64,000 nucleotides of DNA from Chloroflexota bacterium. GTDB taxonomy: Bacteria > Chloroflexota > UBA11872 > VXNJ01. Location: positions 310,001 through 374,000 of the forward strand of contig JAPOWW010000003.1 in the NCBI GenBank assembly GCA_026707405.1, in the 5' to 3' direction. Both the position numbers and the translations under genes were made by a program. Below the pieces are notes generated by a model. That model saw only the letters and a list, made by a program, of their open reading frames with translations, had not been told where the DNA came from and made no database searches. Of the stretch, positions 35,736-44,271 are shown one piece after another; positions within the stretch are counted from its first letter, which is position 1, and each line of letters begins with the position of its first letter.

Positions 35736-37277
35736 ATGCTGATTAAATCGATAGCCGAAAGAACAATGGCGGCAGACGCGCCGCCACTAACCCGCATCCC
35801 CATGGATGTGGATCAGCTAAGAATCCTGCTCGTCAAGCCCGATATCTCGGGAGTCTGCGTCGGGTTTACGAGTCTGGCCCGCGTCCCTCCGCTTGATTTG
35901 CTGATGGTTGCAGCGAGCGCGCCGGACCACGACATTCGAATCATCGACATGCGACTCGAGGAAGATGAAGACTTCGAGAAGCTGATCGAGGAGTACGATC
36001 CGCACGTTCTTGGCGTGACGGCCTACACGGCGGAAGCGGTCAGCACCAAGGAGCTTTGTCTACGCGCTCGGGCGCTGAAGCCGGAGCTTACGATCGTGCA
36101 GGGCGGGTATCACGCGGCCATGGCGCCCGATGACGCAATGGACGAGTCCTCGGTCGATCTGCTGGTACTTGGGGAAGCGGAGTCGACGTTTACGCCGCTG
36201 CTGGAAGCGATCCGCAAGGGCGATGGATTTGAGGAGATCCCGGGCATTGCCTACCTGTCCGGCGGCGAGCTTGTGTTCACGAAAACGGCTGCCCAGATCA
36301 AGGACCTCGATACCCTCCCGTTTGCCGACTGGAGCCTCGTGGAGCAGTACTCAAAGCAGTACTACCTGAACGTGATGGGAATCGTCGGGACGGTGGAGAC
36401 CACGCGGGGGTGCCCGTACGATTGCAGTTTCTGCTCGGTGTGGGTCTTCAACGAGCGGCGCTACCGAAAGAAGAGCCCGGAGCGGGTCCTGGAGGAGCTC
36501 AACAGGCTTCCCGATGGAATAGACGTTGCGGCGTTCGTGGACGACGAGTTCTGGGTGGATGAGAAGCGGGCCATCGAAATGGCCGACCTGATCATCTCTC
36601 AACCGGAAGACTGGCGGGGCAAAGACTGGCGCTACTGGGCGCAGGTTCGCACAAGCGATATCACTCGCCGACCGGCGCTGGTCGAGAAATGGGCCGACGC
36701 GGGTCTTAAAGTGCTCTTGCTCGGGATAGAGTCGGTCAAGGACATAGAGCTGGACCGGCTTCACAACAAGCGAAACAAGGTGACCCACGCCGTACAAGCG
36801 CTCGGCATAATGCGCGAGCACGGAGTCGAGGCGTGGGGTTGCTTTATCGTCAATCCCGAATGGGAAGAAGAAGACTTCCTTGAGCTCGAGGACTTCGTGA
36901 GGCATCACGAGATCGCATTCCCGCAGTTCACCGTGCTGACCCCGCTTCCGGGTACGCCGCTGACGGATGGGATGATCGCCGCCGGCATACTGGACATTGC
37001 CAAGCTGGAGTCGCAGCTTCTCGACTTCCTGCACGCGACCACGCGGACCCGGCTGCCGCTTGTAGATTTCTACGAGCGGATGGCGTCGCTATACGAGACG
37101 ACGGGAATGCGCGGCAGTCTTTCGGTATACAAGCGCGCGATTCGCAACGGCGTCATGTCGCGCGAGTGGTTGCAGACCGAAATGGGAAGGCGCGTGCGCC
37201 GGTTCTTCTCGGAGCTGTGCGAAGTAGACGGCTACATACGAGCGCACGAGCTTTTAGGTCACGAGGTGAGCGCCTAG
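35736..37277 (+). CDS. B12-binding radical SAM protein
   Basis: This 513-residue protein has an N-terminal cobalamin-binding Rossmann domain (residues about 25-155, with RVPPLDLLMVAA and VLGVTAYTAE) and a radical SAM domain with the CxxxCxxC cluster in TRGCPYDCSFCSVW. Class B radical SAM methylases and cyclases such as BchE and hopanoid-modifying HpnJ/HpnR share this layout. The substrate is unknown. A good site GGGAGG precedes the ATG at 35736. The neighbouring ABC exporter ends about 225 nt upstream, so a functional link is possible but unproven. The C-terminal part, from about residue 430, is alpha-helical. Confidence 0.82.
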   Translation: MLIKSIAERTMAADAPPLTRIPMDVDQLRILLVKPDISGVCVGFTSLARVPPLDLLMVAASAPDHDIRIIDMRLEEDEDFEKLIEEYDPHVLGVTAYTAEAVSTKELCLRARALKPELTIVQGGYHAAMAPDDAMDESSVDLLVLGEAESTFTPLLEAIRKGDGFEEIPGIAYLSGGELVFTKTAAQIKDLDTLPFADWSLVEQYSKQYYLNVMGIVGTVETTRGCPYDCSFCSVWVFNERRYRKKSPERVLEELNRLPDGIDVAAFVDDEFWVDEKRAIEMADLIISQPEDWRGKDWRYWAQVRTSDITRRPALVEKWADAGLKVLLLGIESVKDIELDRLHNKRNKVTHAVQALGIMREHGVEAWGCFIVNPEWEEEDFLELEDFVRHHEIAFPQFTVLTPLPGTPLTDGMIAAGILDIAKLESQLLDFLHATTRTRLPLVDFYERMASLYETTGMRGSLSVYKRAIRNGVMSREWLQTEMGRRVRRFFSELCEVDGYIRAHELLGHEVSA

Positions 37278-37384
37278 CGGTCCGAACCGCCGATATCGGT
37301 GAAGTCGGCTCAATCTCGGCCTATGAGTGCTAGGATTTAAGCACAGCGAGAATCATTCACTCTCATGACTGTGGAATCAGCATT

Positions 37385-37741
37385 ATGAAGTGCCACGAAT
37401 GCGCACACGAAAACACAGAAGGCGCGTGGTTGTGCATCAACTGCGGCGCCAAGCTAAAGCGGGACGATTTTCCATCGGATAGCGACAGGTCGTCCACGCA
37501 GGCGGACGATCCCATCCCGTTTGAGCCGAACATCAGCGAGAACCTTCGCCGGTTGCGCGAGCGCGCGAGCGGCGAGCAGCCGTCTGCGCGAAACAGGCGG
37601 CGGTCGGGGACCGGGCCCCCGAAGCTGGAGGTCCCCAACCTGACCGGCGGTGCACGAATACTTGGACTGCCGATATCCGTGTGGGTGTTGTTTGCGGTCG
37701 TCTTCGTCATCGCCCTGATGTTTCTGAGTAGCCTGCAGTAG
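37385..37741 (+). CDS. Zinc-ribbon protein with C-terminal membrane anchor
   Basis: This 118-residue protein begins with a four-cysteine zinc ribbon (MKCHECAHENTEGAWLCINC), has a polar, low-complexity middle rich in Arg, Ser and Pro, and ends with a hydrophobic helix over about the last 25 residues (PISVWVLFAVVFVIALMFL). It should be anchored in the cytoplasmic membrane with the ribbon inside. No function is known to me for this architecture. It is a single gene between the radical SAM enzyme and the alcohol dehydrogenase, with gaps of 107 and 242 nt. Confidence 0.65.
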   Translation: MKCHECAHENTEGAWLCINCGAKLKRDDFPSDSDRSSTQADDPIPFEPNISENLRRLRERASGEQPSARNRRRSGTGPPKLEVPNLTGGARILGLPISVWVLFAVVFVIALMFLSSLQ

Positions 37742-37983
37742 CAGGCCGCTCAAACAGTACCTAGAAAACCTCGAACCGCCGGTTCTGACGGCCGGTTAGC
37801 CAGCGTTGGCGCCGAGAGGCGTCCCCGACCGAATCCCGCCATATCCGGTTCTTAGCGAATCGTGGCGCGCCGTTAGAGCGAAGGGGCGTCTAACGAGAGC
37901 ATCGGGCTTCGAATCTTTGAGGCCTTCGCGGTAATCTACGCTACATTTTCATGCTTTCCGGATTGCGTAGGGGGTAGCGCGAT

Positions 37984-39099
37984 ATGGCCGAAAAGGGGCT
38001 TGTAGCCAGATTTCACGGGCCGAATGATCCTTGGGAGATCTACGAGTATCCGGTCCCGGAGCCCCGGCCCGGGGCGGCGGTGCTGAAGGTTGCACTGAGC
38101 AACATCTGCGGCTCGGACCTCCACTACTGGCGCGGCGACCTGGATGTCGCGGCGATGGGGAGGCCGCTTCCGCTGGTGCTCGGTCACGAGGCCGCAGGCG
38201 TCATCCACACGCTTGGCGACGGGGTGGAGACCGACTCCACGGGTGAGCCGTTAAACCCGGGCGACCGGGTGATTTTCAGATACTTCTTCCCCTGCGGGCG
38301 CTGCCGGATGTGCTTGCGACGGCATTACCGGTCGTGTCCGACCAGACTTTCGCAATGGTGGGTCAGCAGCGACGAATGGCCGCATTTCCAGGGCACGTTC
38401 GGCCAGTACTACTACCTGCGACCGAGTCACGCCGTTATCAAGGTCCCCGACCATCTGGAGGATGAGGTGGTGGCGGGTCTCAATTGCGCGCTCACCCAGG
38501 TGCTTGCGGGACTGACCCGCGCGAACCTGGAGGCAGGGCAGACCGTTGCCATTCAAGGCGCGGGCGGGCTTGGCGTGTACGCGACCGTAGTGGCCAGAGA
38601 GATGGGCGCGGGACAGGTGATAGTGATCGACGGCGTGGACGAACGGCTGGAGCTGGCGCACGCGTTCGGGGCCGACGAGTTGATAGATATCCGCGAGCAC
38701 GACACGCCGGAGAAGCGCGTGAAGGCGGTGCAGGACCTGACGGAAGGCTGGGGCGCGGACATTACCGTTGAAGTGGTCGGCCACCCCGCGGTGATGCAAG
38801 AGGGCATTCTGATGACATCGCCGGAAGGCGTTTACCTCGAGATCGGGAACATCAACCGGTTCTGGAAGGGCGAGATCGATCCTTCGGAGCTGATCTTCAT
38901 GAACCGGACGATGCTAGGCGTGGCCCACTATGAAGCGGCCGATCTGAAGCGCGCGCTCGATCTCGTCGCTACGACGCGGTCGAAGTACCCGTGGGAACGA
39001 GTCTTGTCGCACATCTTCCCGCTGGCGGAGATCAACGAGGCGATGGAGCAGCAGGACAAAGGACACGTGACGCGCTCGGCGATAAAGATGTGGGATTGA
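37984..39099 (+). CDS. Zinc-dependent MDR alcohol dehydrogenase
   Basis: This 371-residue medium-chain dehydrogenase has catalytic-zinc ligands in NICGSDLHYW and GHEAAG, a structural-zinc lobe with CGRCRMCLRRHYRSC, and the NAD-binding IQGAGGLGVYATVVA with an acidic residue after VIVID favouring NAD. It differs from the zinc-less MDR protein at 20204-21217. Members of this branch oxidise polyols, threonine or alcohols; the exact substrate is unclear. It is separated from upstream genes by 242 nt and is convergent with ileS. Confidence 0.85.
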   Translation: MAEKGLVARFHGPNDPWEIYEYPVPEPRPGAAVLKVALSNICGSDLHYWRGDLDVAAMGRPLPLVLGHEAAGVIHTLGDGVETDSTGEPLNPGDRVIFRYFFPCGRCRMCLRRHYRSCPTRLSQWWVSSDEWPHFQGTFGQYYYLRPSHAVIKVPDHLEDEVVAGLNCALTQVLAGLTRANLEAGQTVAIQGAGGLGVYATVVAREMGAGQVIVIDGVDERLELAHAFGADELIDIREHDTPEKRVKAVQDLTEGWGADITVEVVGHPAVMQEGILMTSPEGVYLEIGNINRFWKGEIDPSELIFMNRTMLGVAHYEAADLKRALDLVATTRSKYPWERVLSHIFPLAEINEAMEQQDKGHVTRSAIKMWD

Positions 39100-39342
39100 G
39101 GCGGCGCAGATCCGGGTCGATCGAGCGGCGCCGGGGGGTGGCAATTTGACGATTTTGCCGCAACGTACCCCTGTGAGGCAGGCAAAAACAAGAGATTTGT
39201 TGGCGACGGCGAAAGCTGTTGCAGGGGGAGTGGATTACCTCTTCCAGCCGTCAGATAGACACACTTTGACGGTGAATGTCAAGACGTTATGGCTCCATCG
39301 TTTTAGACTTGACGGTGTGGCAAGTTCGAGTTGGCCCTACGC

Positions 39343-42300
39343 TTAGAGGCGCGATAGTCCCACGGTAATCGCGGTATCGGCAAGGGCGACCGATTCGACG
39401 TGCATTCCGCCGGCTGGGGCGGCTGTCTGAATCTCGACCGCCAGGACCTCAGTGGCGATGTGATCGGCGTAGACGTCCAGCAGCTCCGGCACGCCCGGCC
39501 CGTCTAGGTGGAGCCTGATGCGGTCGGACACTTCGAATCCGGCGCCGCGGCGGGCATTCTGAATCGCGTGCACCAGATCCCTGGCCTTGCCTTCCAGGAG
39601 CAGGTCGTCGTCGAGCGCGAGCGCGATTCCGCCGACCATGCCCGCCCGCGCTTCGACGGCCAGTCCCTCGACGCCCTCGTGCCGCACGTCGAGCTCTTGA
39701 GGCTCCAGCGTCTCGGTCGAACCGTCGATCGATATGGTCACGCTTTCGCCGCGCGATACCGCGGCCGCGACCGCGGCGGCGTTCAAGTTGTCCAGGGCTT
39801 GAGCGACTTTCCCGACGCGGCGGCCGAATCGCGGACCGAGCAGCCTGTAGTTCGGCTTGATCGAGTGAGAGAGGATCTCGTCGTCGCTCTCGACGATCCG
39901 AACGGACTTTACGTTGACCTCGTCCAGGACGATCTGGACGTGCGCTTGAACCGCTGCCCGGTCCTCTTGTTTGGGCATACCCAACACCAGCTCGGAGAGC
40001 GGCTGCCGAACCTTGGCCCCGGAGGACGAGCGGGCAGCGCGGCCCAGGCCGACCACCGACCGCACGACCGCCATCTGGCTCTCAAGACCTTCATCCAGCA
40101 GCGAAGGGTCGGCGGCGGGCCAATCTTCAAGGAAAATGCTGGGCGCTGCGTCCGAATTGACGCCTGGAGTGAGATTCTGGTGCATTTCCTCGGAGACGAA
40201 CGGGACCAGGGGGGCCATGACTTTCACCATCGTCGTTAGGACCTCGTGCAGGGTCCCGTAGGCGGCGCGCTTGTCGTCGTCGGCCTGTGATTTCCAGAAG
40301 CGCCGACGGCTGAGGCGGACGTACCAGTTGGAGAGGTCGTCCCAGAACCGCTCCAGCTCGGCGACGAGCGGGTATATCCAGTATTCGTCGTAACGGTTGC
40401 TCGCAAAGGCGACGAGCGAGGTCAGCCGGCTGAGGATCCACCGGTCGAGCGCGGGTCGTTCCGCAACGGCGGGAACGCCTTCGCGGGGATCGAAGCCGTC
40501 CAGCTCGGCGTAGGTGAGGAAGAAGGAGTAGACGTTCCAGAGAGTGAGAAGCTTGCGGACGATTTCCTTGCCGGGACCGAAGCCGAACTTGACGTTGGAG
40601 TTTGGATTGGTTCCCAGGTACATCCAGCGCATCACGTCGGCGCCGAGCGTTTTGACCGCGTCGTCGAAATCGATGGCGTTGCCGAAGGACCGGTGCATGG
40701 CCTCACCCTTTTCGTCCATGACCTTCTCGTAGACGAAAGCGCTCTTGTAGGGCGCTCGGTCCTCCAGCGCGACGCTCATGAAGAGCATGGAATAGAACCA
40801 GAGCCGTATCTGCTCGCGCATTTCGGTGATGAACTCGGCGGGGAACCAGTTGCGCCATCCCGTATCGCCGTTGGACTGGTCTTCGCGCATGTAGTCGAGC
40901 GTGGAATAGGGCACTATGCCGGCGTCGAGCCAGCAATCGCCAACGTCGGGGACACGATGGGCGGTATTTCCGCAGGACGGGCAATTCAGGGTTACCGAGT
41001 CGATCCAAGGTCGGTGAAGCTCAGGCAGCGCGTCGACGGCGGCCGGATCGACCGCAAGCTCGCGCAGCTCGTCGACGGAACCGATGACGGTGAGCTTTCC
41101 GCAGGCGTCGTCGCCGCATACATAAAACGGGAGCGGGAGGCCCCAGTAACGTTTGCGGGAGATTGCCCAGTCGCCCATGTTGTCTAGCCAGTCCTGCATA
41201 CGCTTGCCGGCGGACTGGGGCACCCAATTGACGGTTTCCGCCGCGGACTTCATGAGGGGGCGAATCCCGTCGCACGCGATGAACCACTCGTCGACGAAGT
41301 TGAAGACGATCTCTTCCTTGCATCTCCAGCACACGGGGTATCTGTGGGTGTAGTCGCCGGTGTCGACGAGCATGCCCTTGTCCTCGAGGTTCTGGACAAT
41401 GAAGCCGGTCGCGTCGAGCGCGCGCCGGCCGGTCAGAGGGCCGAACCCTTCGAGGTAGCGGGCTTCTCCGTCGATGGGGATCACGACGGGCAGATCGTGC
41501 TCGCCGGCAAGCTCGAAGTCCTCGGCGCCGGAGCCGGGGGCTATGTGGACTATTCCGGTGCCCTCGTCTTCGGACACGTCCTCCCAGGAGACGACCGTGT
41601 GGACGACTTCCGCCTGCGCGGGCAGCTCGTCCCAGGGCCCACGGTAGCGCAGTCCGACCAGCTCCGCTCCGGGGAGCTCTTCGATGATTTCATAGCCGCT
41701 TTCCAGAACCGCCTCGGCGGCGCTTTTTGACAGGTAGTAGATGCCGTCGGGGGTGCGGGCTTTCACGTAGGTAAGCTCGGGATGCACCGCCGACGCGACG
41801 TTTCCGGCGAGAGTCCAGGGCGTGGTCGTCCATACGAGCAGGTACTCGCCGGGGCGGTTTTCGATGGGAAACCGCAGGGTCACGTAGGTGTGTGTGATCT
41901 CGTGATAGGTGTCGGTACCCACAAGCTCATGCTGGGAAAGGCTGGTGCCGCATCTCATGCACCAGGGCATGACCCTGCCGCCGCGCCTGATCCAGCCCCG
42001 CTCGTGACAAGTCTTCAGGAAGAGCCAGATGTGCTCGATGTTCTCGTCGCTGTAGGTGAAGTAGGAGTTGTCCCAATCCATCCACATGCCCAGGCGGATG
42101 GACTGATCGGTTATCCGCTTTGCGAATCGCAACACCCGGTCCCTGCACTCCCGGGCAAAGCGGTCGAGACCGAACTCCTCGATCTCGCGCTTTGAGTTCA
42201 GGCCCAGGTCGCGCTCGACTTCGACCTCGACCCACAGCCCCTGGCAGTCGAAGCCGTTTTGGAAGCGCTGGCTGTAGCCTTGCATGGCCTTGTAGCGCTG

Positions 42301-42510
42301 AAATACGTCCTTGTAGGAGCGGCCCCAGGCGTGATGGACGCCCATAGGGTTGTTGGCGGTGATGGGGCCGTCGATGAAGGAAAACCGGGGGCCGTCGGAG
42401 TTTTTTTCGACCAAGCTCTCGAAGGCGCGCGAATCCTCCCAGAAGTCGAGTATCCGAGCTTCGATTTCCTTGAAGTCGGGCGTTTTGGCGGGCGCTTTGA
42501 ATGCGGTCAA
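39343..42510 (-). CDS. ileS: Isoleucyl-tRNA synthetase
   Basis: This 1055-residue class I synthetase carries the Rossmann catalytic domain split by a CP1 editing domain (VWTTTPWTLAGNVASAV), a zinc-type CWRCKEE region and the C-terminal anticodon-binding domain. The HIGH-like motif reads GVHHAWG (residues 57-63), and the KMSKS position appears as EAMHRSFGN. I recall both variants as a recognisable subtype in Chloroflexota-like bacteria rather than damage. It is transcribed after an AlaX-like editing gene, with 17 nt between them. The length, domain order and editing motif make IleRS more likely than ValRS or LeuRS. Confidence 0.9.
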   Translation of the reverse strand: MTAFKAPAKTPDFKEIEARILDFWEDSRAFESLVEKNSDGPRFSFIDGPITANNPMGVHHAWGRSYKDVFQRYKAMQGYSQRFQNGFDCQGLWVEVEVERDLGLNSKREIEEFGLDRFARECRDRVLRFAKRITDQSIRLGMWMDWDNSYFTYSDENIEHIWLFLKTCHERGWIRRGGRVMPWCMRCGTSLSQHELVGTDTYHEITHTYVTLRFPIENRPGEYLLVWTTTPWTLAGNVASAVHPELTYVKARTPDGIYYLSKSAAEAVLESGYEIIEELPGAELVGLRYRGPWDELPAQAEVVHTVVSWEDVSEDEGTGIVHIAPGSGAEDFELAGEHDLPVVIPIDGEARYLEGFGPLTGRRALDATGFIVQNLEDKGMLVDTGDYTHRYPVCWRCKEEIVFNFVDEWFIACDGIRPLMKSAAETVNWVPQSAGKRMQDWLDNMGDWAISRKRYWGLPLPFYVCGDDACGKLTVIGSVDELRELAVDPAAVDALPELHRPWIDSVTLNCPSCGNTAHRVPDVGDCWLDAGIVPYSTLDYMREDQSNGDTGWRNWFPAEFITEMREQIRLWFYSMLFMSVALEDRAPYKSAFVYEKVMDEKGEAMHRSFGNAIDFDDAVKTLGADVMRWMYLGTNPNSNVKFGFGPGKEIVRKLLTLWNVYSFFLTYAELDGFDPREGVPAVAERPALDRWILSRLTSLVAFASNRYDEYWIYPLVAELERFWDDLSNWYVRLSRRRFWKSQADDDKRAAYGTLHEVLTTMVKVMAPLVPFVSEEMHQNLTPGVNSDAAPSIFLEDWPAADPSLLDEGLESQMAVVRSVVGLGRAARSSSGAKVRQPLSELVLGMPKQEDRAAVQAHVQIVLDEVNVKSVRIVESDDEILSHSIKPNYRLLGPRFGRRVGKVAQALDNLNAAAVAAAVSRGESVTISIDGSTETLEPQELDVRHEGVEGLAVEARAGMVGGIALALDDDLLLEGKARDLVHAIQNARRGAGFEVSDRIRLHLDGPGVPELLDVYADHIATEVLAVEIQTAAPAGGMHVESVALADTAITVGLSRL

Positions 42511-42527
42511 GGTGGATGCGGTCCTTG

Positions 42528-43337
42528 TTACGAGTCGATGCGCGACTGTGCGGTTGGCGGGTCGTCGAGCGCTATCTCGATGCGCCGGTTGATCCTGCCC
42601 TTGTTGCTGCCGCCCAGTACGTTTACCAGTCCAACCTCGCGGGTGTTGGAGACGTGAATGCCGCCGTCGGCCTGGATGTCGAGCCCTTCGATTTCGACGA
42701 TTCGGACTTGCTTTATCTGCTTTGGCAGCAAGTTGATGTGAGTGCGGATGAGACCGGGGACGGTAACGGCTTCTTCACGAGCCATCTCGTAGGTCTTGAC
42801 CGGAAGCGATCGAGCCAGCTCGTGACGCAGCTTGCTCTGCACCTCGTCGAGAATGTCGTTGATTCGAATCCCTTCCAGGCTGAAGTCCATCCTGGCCTTT
42901 GCGCCGCCGTCGGCGATATTGCCGCCGGTAACGTCCGCGTCCCAGCCATCCAGCACTATCGCCGAGAGCGCATGCAAGGCCGTGTGAAGTCGCATGTAGC
43001 GGTAGCGCAGGTCCCAATCGAGCAGGCACTTGACCTCCTGGCCGACGGCTGGGAGCTGCCCCTGAACCTTGTGCACTATCGCCGCGCCTTTTCTGGATAC
43101 GCCGGCGACGCGGCTGGTCGTCCCGTCGAACTCGATGATGCCTTGATCCGGGGGTTGCCCGCCGCCGCGCGGGTAGAACGCGGACTCTTCGAGCACGAGC
43201 CGGTCGTCTTCGACGGCGGCGACTACGCTGTTGAATGTTCGGAGGTAGGCGTCTTCGTAGAAGAGCGGAACTGTCTTGGCTGAAGGTCCTGGCAAGCTAA
43301 GTTCTCCGGAGCAGGCGGCAGCGGATAGCCGTGGCAA
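42528..43337 (-). CDS. AlaX-like alanyl-tRNA editing protein
   Basis: This 269-residue protein matches the editing domain of alanyl-tRNA synthetase (AlaX family). RGGGQPPDQGIIEF is the usual glycine-rich loop, and MRLHTALHALSAI supplies the HxxxH zinc ligands. The third block reads QADGGIHVSNT where canonical proteins have CGGTHV, so the cysteine ligand is replaced by aspartate. AlaX proteins hydrolyse Ser-tRNA-Ala or Gly-tRNA-Ala in trans. The first ~20 residues are probably an over-extended N-terminus, since the family starts near KTVPLFYEDAY. It forms an apparent operon with ileS, an unexpected partner. Confidence 0.8.
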   Translation of the reverse strand: MPRLSAAACSGELSLPGPSAKTVPLFYEDAYLRTFNSVVAAVEDDRLVLEESAFYPRGGGQPPDQGIIEFDGTTSRVAGVSRKGAAIVHKVQGQLPAVGQEVKCLLDWDLRYRYMRLHTALHALSAIVLDGWDADVTGGNIADGGAKARMDFSLEGIRINDILDEVQSKLRHELARSLPVKTYEMAREEAVTVPGLIRTHINLLPKQIKQVRIVEIEGLDIQADGGIHVSNTREVGLVNVLGGSNKGRINRRIEIALDDPPTAQSRIDS

Positions 43338-43518
43338 GCTCGAAGCGCACAGCGTAAGCCAGCCGGTATCGCGAGTTCAATTCGATGAGTTCTCCGCAGG
43401 ACATTCGATCTTCGAGTTGATTTTATCGGGATGGCTAAAGAGCGATCTGCATTGTCCGCCGTCTTTGACCGGTTAGCAAGAGAGACATTTCCGCAAAAGG
43501 GCTGGGATTACGCCGATT

Positions 43519-43534
43519 GCGAAGCATGCTTCGC
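43519..43534. repeat. 16-bp perfect palindrome downstream of the SH3b gene
   Basis: GCGAAGCATGCTTCGC reads the same on both strands and lies about 20 nt past the stop of the SH3b gene, between it and the divergent 5' side of the AlaX gene. It could be a weak transcription end or a protein-binding site. No T-run follows on either strand, so a standard intrinsic terminator is not supported. Confidence 0.35.
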
Positions 43535-43554
43535 TCCGGCCTCAGCGCTCTAAA

Positions 43555-44109
43555 TCACTCGTCGGAGAAGGTGAGGTAGCGCGCTTGAGTCCAGCCTTCC
43601 TCTTCCAACTCGACCCACTGTATCTCGCCTTCGATCAAGTCCTGTCCGGTCAGAACGACTTCCTCTTCGAACAGCAAAACGCGCACGACGCTGTTGTCCG
43701 TCGAGGGACCTTCGCGGACGTTGAGGCCGTCGGTGGCGTTCACGGTGGCGGTGAGGCCCGGGGAAACTACTCTCGGCGGGGGGATGGTCTCGGTGGGTTC
43801 GGGCGTGGGACTCGGCGCGGGCGTGGGAGTCTCGGTCGGTTCCGGTATGACGGTGGGCGGAGCGGTCTCCGTGGGAGCCGGTGAGGGCGTAGGGGTAGGG
43901 AGCGGTGGAGCCTGCGTCGCGATGGGGGATCTGACCGCGGTTTCGCTGTTCGCCGCGGATTTAGGCGCGAGCGACGAGGCGCGGGCAAGCTCCTCCTGGG
44001 TCGGCCCCCTGAGATAGAAGTTCAGGAGCAAAATCCCGACGACGGGGACGACGAGCGCGGTGGCGACGGCCAGGATCGTGCCGCCGGCCCCTATGTCATT
44101 ACGCTGCAT
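43555..44109 (-). CDS. Membrane-anchored SH3b-domain protein with Pro/Thr-rich linker
   Basis: This 184-residue protein has one hydrophobic segment at about residues 11-32, then a linker of some 75 residues very rich in Pro, Thr and Glu in TPSPAPTETP-like steps, and a C-terminal bacterial SH3 domain of about 65 residues (VNATDGLNVREGPSTDNS, then WVELEEEGWTQARYL). SH3b domains often bind cell-wall peptides, and the linker would span the envelope. Chloroflexota often lack conventional peptidoglycan in some groups, so the ligand is uncertain. No enzyme domain is attached. Confidence 0.75.
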   Translation of the reverse strand: MQRNDIGAGGTILAVATALVVPVVGILLLNFYLRGPTQEELARASSLAPKSAANSETAVRSPIATQAPPLPTPTPSPAPTETAPPTVIPEPTETPTPAPSPTPEPTETIPPPRVVSPGLTATVNATDGLNVREGPSTDNSVVRVLLFEEEVVLTGQDLIEGEIQWVELEEEGWTQARYLTFSDE

Positions 44110-44271
44110 TGGACTGGTGACTTCCTCCAGGTTCGGGTCTCATAGACCGTCCTATCGAATTATCCACCTGAGCGGCCTCCGGCACTAATTCGCTCAATGG
44201 CGATTCCGAGGCAACACAGCAAATGTGATTGGAGATTTCCCGGGTAATCCTGGTGGCTGGGTAAAGGGGGT

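Noticed and set aside
43338-43554. A T-box riboswitch ahead of the alaX-ileS operon
   Set aside because: The conserved T-box sequence and terminator/antiterminator pair could not be found on the minus strand of this gap.
43767-43988. Pro/Arg-rich frame on the minus strand in the SH3b linker
   Set aside because: It is merely another frame of the repetitive Pro/Thr linker coding sequence.
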